Shown here piece by piece: positions 47,678 through 54,009 of a stretch of DNA of 64,000 bases. Below the pieces are notes generated by a model. It saw only the letters and a program-made list of their open reading frames with translations, had not been told where the DNA came from and did not search any database. Position 1 is the stretch's first letter. Each line of letters starts with the position of its first letter. The stretch comes from DAOOOW01 sp035387885. Its GTDB lineage: Bacteria; Patescibacteriota; Patescibacteriia; UBA2196. The stretch spans positions 1-64,000 of the forward strand of contig DAOOOW010000002.1 of NCBI GenBank assembly GCA_035387885.1, read 5' to 3'. Position numbers and translations under genes: made by a program.

Positions 47678-48367
47678 ATGACTGTTTTTCAATTAAAACT
47701 TTTAGCCATTATTACCATGGCGATTGATCATATTGGTCTGTTTTTTTTTCCTGAACATATAACTTGGCGCATTATCGGTCGATTGGCCTTCCCCATTTTT
47801 GCTTGGTTGATTGCCAATGGCGCCAGACACACCCACAACATTAATGCTTATTTAAAACGTCTTTTAATTTTTGCTCTAATTTCTCAAATACCTTATTGGC
47901 TGGCTTTTCGTTTAATAGATCCAACCTTTATTTCGCCAAACATATTTTTTACGCTATTCCTTGGTTTATTGGCTATAAAAATAATTCAGGGAAAAAAGCA
48001 GTTGTGGTTAAGTGTTGTTATTACTATTATTTGCGCTTTGTGCGCTTATTTAATGCAAGCTAGTTATGGCATAGTGGGTGTTTTGTCCATGGTATTTTTT
48101 TATATATTTTTTGAGCAAAAAATATATTTGTTTTTATCAGAGGCAATAATTTTCCTGTTGCCACTTATGGCGGCTAGTTGGCCTGTTTTCAAACCCTTAA
48201 GTCCGTATTTAATGGACAACTTTATTTATCAGCCGGTTTGTCTGGCATCATTATTTTTAATTTTTTTATATAATGATCAACAGGGTTTAAAGGCAAAATA
48301 TTTTTTCTATATTTTTTATCCCGCGCATTTTTTTATTATTTATCTGGTAAAATTAATCGCCTATTAG
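47678..48367 (+). CDS. TraX family membrane protein
   Basis: 229-aa polytopic protein. QLKLLAIITMAIDHIGLFFF, WRIIGRLAFPIFAWLIANGA and the later AYLMQASYGIVGVLSMVFFY match the TraX/acyltransferase-3-like family (TraX N-acetylates pilin in F plasmid). About eight helices. No conjugation genes are nearby, so it is probably an acyltransferase-like housekeeping member. Confidence 0.8.
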   Translation: MTVFQLKLLAIITMAIDHIGLFFFPEHITWRIIGRLAFPIFAWLIANGARHTHNINAYLKRLLIFALISQIPYWLAFRLIDPTFISPNIFFTLFLGLLAIKIIQGKKQLWLSVVITIICALCAYLMQASYGIVGVLSMVFFYIFFEQKIYLFLSEAIIFLLPLMAASWPVFKPLSPYLMDNFIYQPVCLASLFLIFLYNDQQGLKAKYFFYIFYPAHFFIIYLVKLIAY

Positions 48368-48368
48368 T

Positions 48369-48396
48369 TTGTTATTATTAGCCAATTTGTTATAAT
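48369..48396 (+). promoter_or_regulatory. Promoter of the histone-fold gene
   Basis: TTGTTA (48369-48374), 16-nt spacer, TATAAT (48391-48396); leader about 85 nt. Confidence 0.5.
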
Positions 48397-48485
48397 ATAT
48401 TTAAGTTTTGTAATATAATTGTGTATAACTGCCAAACATAAAAATTAATCAGTTTAAACTAAAAAGGTTTAGACAACATAATTTT

Positions 48486-48662
48486 ATGGAAGATATGTTA
48501 GTTGTAGGCTCAAAAGTTAAAGCCTATATCAAATCAAAAAATCTACACACCTCTGGCGATTTTGCAGAAGCCTTGAGCAAAGAAGTAGCTCATATGATCG
48601 ACAAAGCTGCCAAAAGATGTGAAGACAACAAAAGATCAACTTTAAGACCAAGTGATCTTTAA
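48486..48662 (+). CDS. Bacterial histone-fold protein
   Basis: 58 aa, a single histone fold with nothing added. Alpha 1: VVGSKVKAYIKSKN; loop HTSGD; alpha 2: FAEALSKEVAHMIDKAAKRCED; then NKRSTLRPSDL, equivalent to the archaeal KRKTVKxxDI loop 2 with the conserved Arg, Thr and Asp, and a truncated alpha 3. Family knowledge: bacterial histones of this size form dimers that bind DNA. No Shine-Dalgarno site. Followed by two hairpins, the second a terminator. A DUF1931-like, non-DNA-binding role is the alternative. Confidence 0.78.
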   Translation: MEDMLVVGSKVKAYIKSKNLHTSGDFAEALSKEVAHMIDKAAKRCEDNKRSTLRPSDL

Positions 48663-48693
48663 AAAAACAGGGTTTAAATTAAACCCAATAAAA

Positions 48694-48730
48694 CGCAAAA
48701 ATTCGCTGAAATGGGCGGATTTTTGCTTTT
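48694..48730 (+). terminator. Terminator of the histone-fold gene
   Basis: GCAAAAATTCGC (48694-48705) / GCGGATTTTTGC (48715-48726) then TTTT; a smaller GGGTTTAAATTAAACCC palindrome precedes it. Confidence 0.75.
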
Positions 48731-48816
48731 AGATAATGTTTGCGGTTTTTATAGATATTTGGTAAAATAAAAGGGTAAAAAGTAAAAGTTTAACTCAGCG
48801 CCTATTGGCGATTTAT

Positions 48817-48871
48817 TAACCACCCCGCCCGACTTCGTCGAGGCGCCCCTCCTTGAAAAGGAGGGGACAGC
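48817..48871. repeat. Family M repeat before the membrane protein gene
   Basis: CCACCCCGCCCGACTTCGTCGAGGCG and CCCCTCCTTGAAAAGGAGGG (first 20 shown), as at 41516. Confidence 0.75.
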
Positions 48872-48876
48872 AAGTC

Positions 48877-49272
48877 ATGTCATTATCCAAATACCTTACT
48901 TTAATGACCTTAGCCACCCTACTTTGCTGGGCTTCTTTTATAATTGTAGTTAATACTATTAATCCATTTAATACAGCAATCTTGGGTTTTGTCTTTTTTT
49001 ACAGTTCTTTGTTTTTGTCGTTAATTGGTACTCTGTCTATTTTGGGATTTTTATTAAGAAATTTATTAAATAAAAATCAATTTATTAGTGTGCAGATAAT
49101 GACTTCTTTTCGTCAAAGTATTTGGTTGGCCCTGATGATTGTTATTGGTTTATATTTACAAAGTCAAAAATTGGTGGCTTGGTGGAATTTATTAATATTA
49201 ATACTGCTAATGATTTTATTGGAGTTTTATTTTATTTATCAAAGTGAAGAAACTTTAGAAAAAGAAAATTGA
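48877..49272 (+). CDS. Four-helix membrane protein
   Basis: 131 aa from ATG 48877; in-frame codons from 48853 are repeat-derived. Helices at about 5-27, 35-60, 78-97 and 100-122, ending in an acidic SEEETLEKEN-type tail (SEETLEKEN). Not recognised but of a type commonly found upstream of pheS in CPR genomes. 180 nt upstream of pheS, with a 130-nt repeat between. Confidence 0.6.
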   Translation: MSLSKYLTLMTLATLLCWASFIIVVNTINPFNTAILGFVFFYSSLFLSLIGTLSILGFLLRNLLNKNQFISVQIMTSFRQSIWLALMIVIGLYLQSQKLVAWWNLLILILLMILLEFYFIYQSEETLEKEN

Positions 49273-49307
49273 TTTTATATTTTTAATGTTAAAAGCAATT
49301 ATTTTTT

Positions 49308-49440
49308 GTCATTTCAGACCGTTATGTCCCGCAACCGTGGGAGCGGATTGGGAATTCTAGTAGTTGAAGAAAAAAGCGCGGGTTTAAATCCATGGGATCC
49401 CCGCTTTAAGAGCCTAATCGGCATGGCCGGCGGGGATGAC
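49308..49440. repeat. 130-nt repeat, copy 1
   Basis: GTCATTTCAGACCG opening, GGGATCCCCGCTTTAAGAG in the middle, GGCCGGCGGGGATGAC end. Copy 2 at 63410-63543 shares the AGAGCCTAATCGGCA core and both ends. Confidence 0.85.
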
Positions 49441-49451
49441 AGATAGCATTT

Positions 49452-50519
49452 ATGAAAATTCTACTCCAAAATTTAAAACAAGAAATTACGGAAAAAATAA
49501 AACTTGTCAAAAACGAAGCTGATTTGGAACATTTGCGTTTAGAATATTTAAGTCGCAAAGGCAAATTTACCGAAAGTTTAAAAGCCCTTAAAGATGTAGC
49601 CGTAGCTGAACGACCAGTTATTGGCAAATTGGCTAATGAAGTTAAACAAGAAGTAGAACATTTATTTGCCCAAACTCAAAATGCTTTTAGTGGAGAAAAT
49701 AATTTTAAGCAGTCGGGAGGAAAAAATCCGCCAACTGGCGGAGAAAAAATTTATGATGCTACTTTGCCTGGTCTTAAAAAACCAATGGGCACTTATCATC
49801 CGATTACTCAAATTATCAAAGATTTAAATCAAGCTTTTCAGTCTTTAAATTTTGAAATTTATGAAGATAATGAAATTACTACTGAAGAGCAAGCTTTTGA
49901 TAATTTAAATTTTCCTCCTAATCATCCGGCTAGAGAAAGCATGGATACTTATTGGATAAAAGGCTCGGAAGATAGAAGTGGTCAAGAAAAACTTTGTTTG
50001 CGCCCTCATCTAACTGGCAATAGCGTCAACTATATGAAAATTCATCAGCCGCCATTTCGTTTTGTTTATCCGGGCCGAGTTTTTCGCAGCGAAGCCACCG
50101 ACGCTGGCCATGAAAGATGTTTTTATCAATACGAAGCATTAATTGTGGATGAAAATATTTCTTTTTCTGCCGGCAAAGTTTTAATTCAAACTATTTTAAA
50201 TAAAGTTTTTGGTAAAGAAATTCCGGTGCGCATGCGGGCTGGGTTTTTCCCGTTTGTAGAACCAGGTTTTGAAATTGATATGCAATGTCAGGTTTGCGGG
50301 GGAGTTGGTTGCTCTGTTTGCAAACACAATGGTTGGTTGGAAGTAATGCCTGGTGGAGCGCCTCACCCTAATGTTCTAAAAGCTGGTGGCCTTGATCCAA
50401 AAAAATGGCAGGGCTTTTATATTAATGTCGGCCTTGATCGCTTGGTGATGATGAAATATGGCATTGATGATGTGCGCCTGATGCATTTTGGTGATTTAAG
50501 ATTTCTAAGACAATTTTAA
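49452..50519 (+). CDS. pheS: Phenylalanyl-tRNA synthetase alpha subunit
   Basis: 355-aa catalytic subunit. N-terminal coiled coil (1-80), then motif 2 FRFVYPGRVFRSEATDAGHE and motif 3 GLDRLVMMKYGIDDVR; VPGFEIDMQCQVCGGVGC-like (EPGFEIDMQCQVCGGVGCS) with GGG-type zinc-like cysteines is typical. A TCCGCCAACTGGCGGA palindrome at 49727-49742 is in frame (NPPTGG) in the linker after the coiled coil. pheT is 3.5 kb away, an unusual split for this pair. Confidence 0.95.
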   Translation: MKILLQNLKQEITEKIKLVKNEADLEHLRLEYLSRKGKFTESLKALKDVAVAERPVIGKLANEVKQEVEHLFAQTQNAFSGENNFKQSGGKNPPTGGEKIYDATLPGLKKPMGTYHPITQIIKDLNQAFQSLNFEIYEDNEITTEEQAFDNLNFPPNHPARESMDTYWIKGSEDRSGQEKLCLRPHLTGNSVNYMKIHQPPFRFVYPGRVFRSEATDAGHERCFYQYEALIVDENISFSAGKVLIQTILNKVFGKEIPVRMRAGFFPFVEPGFEIDMQCQVCGGVGCSVCKHNGWLEVMPGGAPHPNVLKAGGLDPKKWQGFYINVGLDRLVMMKYGIDDVRLMHFGDLRFLRQF

Positions 50520-50523
50520 TTTT

Positions 50524-50662
50524 CAAAGTTTATCCCGAGCGATTAGTTGAGGGATCTCTATTTAGTAATCTGTAATAAGTAATATGTAATAAGTAATAAA
50601 AACACTTTGTCATCCCGGCTCAAATTGCCACTGGTAATTTTTCGCTGATTCGGGATCCAGAA
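50524..50662. repeat. Repeat cluster after pheS
   Basis: A half family E element (AGTTTATCCCGAGC...GAGGGATCTC), an ATATGTAATAAGTAATAA stretch, and a family A element (50609-50661) with CATCCCG ... CGGGATCCAG. Confidence 0.75.
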
Positions 50663-50674
50663 ATACAAATAATT

Positions 50675-51082
50675 ATGAGTATCCCCGTTCATTTGGCAAC
50701 CAATACTATTATTGGCGCAATATTTTACCGTTTTGGCATTATTGATTTGTTAAAATTTTATTTATTATTTATTGCTCTCGGATTTTTATTAGATGTTGAT
50801 CATGTTTTATATTTTATTATTAAAGAACGAACCTTAAATCCAAAGAAACTATTTACGGCCGGCAGAGCTGAACGCCGAAAAATGAAAGCTCATCTTTATA
50901 TTTTTCACTCGCCAGAATTTAATTTGCTTTTATTAATTTTATCTTTTTTTAATCAAATATTTTTTATCATATTATTAAGTAATTTAATTCATCTAAGTTT
51001 AGATATTATTGAACATTATCGTTTCCATAAAAATTTTAAGTGGTTAAAAGAGTGGAGTTTGATTAATAATTTAATTAGATAA
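50675..51082 (+). CDS. Membrane protein, DUF457/YdjM-like metal-binding type
   Basis: 135 aa, several hydrophobic helices with histidines and acidic residues at their ends: GFLLDVDHVLYFI, KAHLYIFHSPEFNLLLL and NLIHLSLDIIEHYRF. That D/H pattern resembles membrane-bound metal-dependent hydrolases of the DUF457 kind, but the protein is shorter and the assignment is tentative. Confidence 0.55.
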   Translation: MSIPVHLATNTIIGAIFYRFGIIDLLKFYLLFIALGFLLDVDHVLYFIIKERTLNPKKLFTAGRAERRKMKAHLYIFHSPEFNLLLLILSFFNQIFFIILLSNLIHLSLDIIEHYRFHKNFKWLKEWSLINNLIR

Positions 51083-51090
51083 AATAATTT

Positions 51091-51120
51091 TTTCTGGATC
51101 ATGACTTTCGTCAGGATGAC
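51091..51120. repeat. Family A repeat after the DUF457-like gene
   Basis: TCTGGATCATGAC/GTCAGGATGAC core. Confidence 0.6.
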
Positions 51121-51168
51121 AACTCTTTTTTCCATAATACATTATTCATAATACATAATTCACACCTT

Positions 51169-52248
51169 ATGTCTGTCGTAAAAATTTTTATTTTAACAGT
51201 TCTCGCGTTTGTGGGCGCGTTTTGGTGGGCGCCGATTTTGGCGCGCTCTTTACACAAGTGGCAATTATGGAAAAAACAAGCGCGTAAATATACGCCCGAT
51301 GGCCGTGTTTTAGAAACATTCAAAAAAATTGAAAAAGATGACAAGGTCTTTACTCCACGGGGTGGCGGACTTTTAATTTGGGTGACAATTTTGGTCCTAG
51401 CTTTGGTTATTGCTTTTTTCAATCGTTTGTTTGATGGTTTTTTTACCAATCTTAATTTTTTATCGCGCGCGGAAACTTGGCTGCCGCTTTTTACTTTGGT
51501 AGCGGCTGGGATAATTGGTTTACTTGATGATTTGTTAACTACCCGCTTAGCTGGCGGCAAATATTTAGGTGGTGGCATGAGTTTGGGCAAGCGCATTATT
51601 ATTATTTTAATTATTGGCTTAATTGGCGCCTGGTGGTTTCATTTTAAATTGGGCTGGGACACCATTCATATCCCTTTTTTTGGTGATTTCTATATTAATG
51701 GTTTTTATATTCCGCTTTTTGCCATTACCATGGTGGCGGTTTTTTCTTCAGGTGTAATCGATGGTATTGATGGGCTTTCTGGCGGTGTGTTCGCTCCGAT
51801 TTTTGTCACTTTTGGCGTGATTGCCTTTATGCGTGGTCAAGTTAATTTAGCTGCTTTTTGCGCCATGATTGCCGGGACTTTGGCCGTGTTTTTGTGGTTT
51901 AATGCCCCGCCAGCGCGTTTTTATATTGGTGAAACCGGTATTTTACCTTTAACTACAGTTTTGACCATTATTGCCTTTTTAACCAACACTATTTTGCTTT
52001 TACCTCTAGCCGGCATTATGCTCGTTTTAACCACTCTTTCTGATATTGTTCAAATTACTTATCGTCAATATGGTTTAAGACGCGGTTGGCCCCAAGAAAA
52101 ACGGCAGTTTTTTATTGCCGCTCCCTTGCACCATAATTTTCAGTTTAAAGGTATTAAAAATGAAACCATTGTTATGCGCTATTGGATCATCACGGCCATT
52201 GCCTGCGTTACTACTTTAATGATTTATTTGTTGGACAAAGGAATATAA
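51169..52248 (+). CDS. mraY: Phospho-N-acetylmuramoyl-pentapeptide transferase
   Basis: 359-aa membrane enzyme making lipid I. FTPRGGGLLIW near 59, LLDDLLTTRLAGGK (about 117-130), VIDGIDGLSGG (about 198-208, active-site Asp) and APLHHNFQFKGIKN (about 318-331) are the MraY signatures; about ten helices. With murG at 32680 it completes lipid II synthesis in this window. Its place between pheS and pheT is unusual. Confidence 0.93.
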   Translation: MSVVKIFILTVLAFVGAFWWAPILARSLHKWQLWKKQARKYTPDGRVLETFKKIEKDDKVFTPRGGGLLIWVTILVLALVIAFFNRLFDGFFTNLNFLSRAETWLPLFTLVAAGIIGLLDDLLTTRLAGGKYLGGGMSLGKRIIIILIIGLIGAWWFHFKLGWDTIHIPFFGDFYINGFYIPLFAITMVAVFSSGVIDGIDGLSGGVFAPIFVTFGVIAFMRGQVNLAAFCAMIAGTLAVFLWFNAPPARFYIGETGILPLTTVLTIIAFLTNTILLLPLAGIMLVLTTLSDIVQITYRQYGLRRGWPQEKRQFFIAAPLHHNFQFKGIKNETIVMRYWIITAIACVTTLMIYLLDKGI

Positions 52249-52256
52249 TTTCTATT

Positions 52257-52304
52257 TGTCATCCTGAATTTGTTTGCCCCGCATTTGCAGCGGATTCAGG
52301 ATCC
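52257..52304. repeat. Family A repeat after mraY
   Basis: GTCATCCTGAATTTG ... GCGGATTCAGGATCC palindrome; ends 9 nt before the next ATG. Confidence 0.75.
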
Positions 52305-52312
52305 AAAAAATT

Positions 52313-53077
52313 ATGAACCAATTAGAAAAAATAAAAAATACGCCAATAAAAACACCAAAGTGGATTGTGGATTTAAAATATTTTGACGATCGTTTTAAAG
52401 TAAACAATAAAATTAAAAAAAGAAAATTAAATAAAAAACACGGACTATTCGCGGAAAAAATTGTCGATTATAGAAAATATGGTTTAAAAGGAGAGAGTTA
52501 TTATTGGCAATTTAGACAGGAAAAACAATTTAAAAAAATAAAAAATTTATTACCAAAAGAATTTTATTTACGGAAAAGTATTGTTGAAGATTTGCAAAAA
52601 GTTAATAATTTTTTAAAAAAATATAACTTATCTCTGTATGTTAAAAGCGGTTATCGCAATGAAGAAGTCCAGTTAGCTGCTATTGATTATTTTTCTGCTA
52701 AGGGTGATGAAAAACAAAAAATGCTTTTTGCTCAACCCAAAGAAAGAAGTGCTAATCATCCCTATCCTCATTCCACTGGTGCCACTTTTGATTTAACATT
52801 ATATGACTTAAAGAGAAAACAATTTATAAATTTAAGATTTAGAAAAGACATTACCGTATTTGGCATTGAGAGAGTTAAAAAAATAACAACTACGGAAAAG
52901 AAAATTAGAGCCTACCGTCGGCTATTATATAATATCCTTTGCACACCAGTTATTTTAGAAAAAGAAAATTTATTTACCGCCCATCCATTTGAATATTGGC
53001 ATTTTTCCCGTGGTGATCAATTGGCTAGATTTTGGTCAGGTTCGGACAAGATGGCTTATTACGGCGAAGCAAAATAA
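52313..53077 (+). CDS. M15D D-alanyl-D-alanine dipeptidase (VanX-like)
   Basis: 254 aa from ATG 52313; earlier in-frame codons are repeat-encoded. Zinc site: NHPYPHSTGATFDLTL (His and Asp) and FEYWHFS (catalytic Glu, His), with SGYRNEEVQLAAI upstream as in VanX/DdpX. It lacks an obvious signal peptide, consistent with cytoplasmic D-Ala-D-Ala recycling as for DdpX, or it may release D-Ala during wall recycling. The M14 gene begins 2 nt after its stop. Confidence 0.83.
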   Translation: MNQLEKIKNTPIKTPKWIVDLKYFDDRFKVNNKIKKRKLNKKHGLFAEKIVDYRKYGLKGESYYWQFRQEKQFKKIKNLLPKEFYLRKSIVEDLQKVNNFLKKYNLSLYVKSGYRNEEVQLAAIDYFSAKGDEKQKMLFAQPKERSANHPYPHSTGATFDLTLYDLKRKQFINLRFRKDITVFGIERVKKITTTEKKIRAYRRLLYNILCTPVILEKENLFTAHPFEYWHFSRGDQLARFWSGSDKMAYYGEAK

Positions 53078-53079
53078 AT

Positions 53080-53991
53080 ATGTTTAAACTTTTTTACAAA
53101 ATCAAATATTTTTTCGGCACAATATATCGTGGGTTGATTGGCAGATCCCATAATGCTTTTGACCAGGCGCCAGAAATAAATAAAGATGTAGAAAATTTTG
53201 TAATTGGGAAAAGTGAGGAGGGAAGAGAAATAAGAGTTTATAAAATTGGAAGCCAATCCATGAGATCTCTCGACTCCTCCGACAGTGCTTTGCCTGCCGG
53301 AGTCGCTCGAGATAAACTTAAAAAAATATTATTTGTTGCTGGTATTCATGGCAATGAAGTTGGCACAGTCAAGTTAGCTGGAAATATTATTAATTATTTT
53401 TTTAATGTAACTCCGAGCTTTAGCTCGGATGAATCCGATCTAAAGGCCGGAGTTACAAAAGACCACACTCTTTATGTTATTCCTTGTTTAAACCCCGATG
53501 GTTATGAGCGTGCCTTAAAAAATCCTGATTATGCGCATCGTGGCCGAGTGGGACGTAATAACAGTCGTGGTGTAGATTTAAATAGAAATTTTCTAACTCA
53601 AAATTTTCAAAAAAATTCCGAGTGGGGTTTTGGCAGAAATTATGGCGATGAAAAAATTGCCGCTTATTGTGGAGAATTTGGTGGTTCAGAAAGAGAAACG
53701 CAAGCTTTAATAAAATTTATTAAACAAGAAAATATTCAAAATTTAATTATGCTTCACAACGCTGGCAAAGATGTGGTTTATAATTCCGGCGATCAAGTAG
53801 CCAAAAAATGGGCAGAAATTTATAACAAATTTACCAAATTTAAAATCAGAACAGATCTAAATTATTCCGGTGGCGTTGCTGAATGGGCTAAAGAAAATAA
53901 TATTCATTATTTAACTGTAGAAGGTTCAAGCAGGTGGGGAAGTGATTGGCGAAAACAAAAAAGCGCGGTTGAAAAAATTATTAATTCATAA
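53080..53991 (+). CDS. M14 family zinc carboxypeptidase with repeat inserts
   Basis: 303 aa from ATG 53080; an ATG at 53032 overlaps the previous gene. Zinc ligands in VAGIHGNEVG (about 86-95), PCLNPDGYER and RNNSRGVDLNRNF, third ligand His in IMLHNAG (about 225) and catalytic Glu in LTVEGSS (about 285). MpaA-like murein peptide amidase is the best guess, fitting the adjacent dipeptidase. Two inserts lie in frame: SLDSSDSALPAGVARDK (family E, 53262-53318) and SFSSDESDLKAGVTK (53407-53456), on either side of the GIHGNE motif. Confidence 0.86.
   Translation: MFKLFYKIKYFFGTIYRGLIGRSHNAFDQAPEINKDVENFVIGKSEEGREIRVYKIGSQSMRSLDSSDSALPAGVARDKLKKILFVAGIHGNEVGTVKLAGNIINYFFNVTPSFSSDESDLKAGVTKDHTLYVIPCLNPDGYERALKNPDYAHRGRVGRNNSRGVDLNRNFLTQNFQKNSEWGFGRNYGDEKIAAYCGEFGGSERETQALIKFIKQENIQNLIMLHNAGKDVVYNSGDQVAKKWAEIYNKFTKFKIRTDLNYSGGVAEWAKENNIHYLTVEGSSRWGSDWRKQKSAVEKIINS
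53262..53318. repeat. Family E repeat inserted in frame in the M14 gene
   Basis: GAGATCTCTCGACTCC ... GGAGTCGCTCGAGATAAACT, complementary ends. Confidence 0.75.
53407..53456. repeat. Palindromic insert in the M14 gene
   Basis: GTAACTCCG (53407-53415) and CGGAGTTAC (53448-53456) with an inner CCGAGCTTTAGCTCGG hairpin; in frame. Confidence 0.75.
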
Positions 53992-54009
53992 ATCTTAATT
54001 TATAATTTT

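Noticed and set aside
47678..48367. Evidence of a conjugative element from TraX
   Set aside because: No other conjugation, integrase or replication genes nearby; TraX-like proteins are common chromosomal membrane proteins.
51111..51596. 161-codon minus-strand open frame opposite mraY
   Set aside because: Low-complexity Lys/Pro-rich antisense of a conserved membrane protein; no initiation signal.
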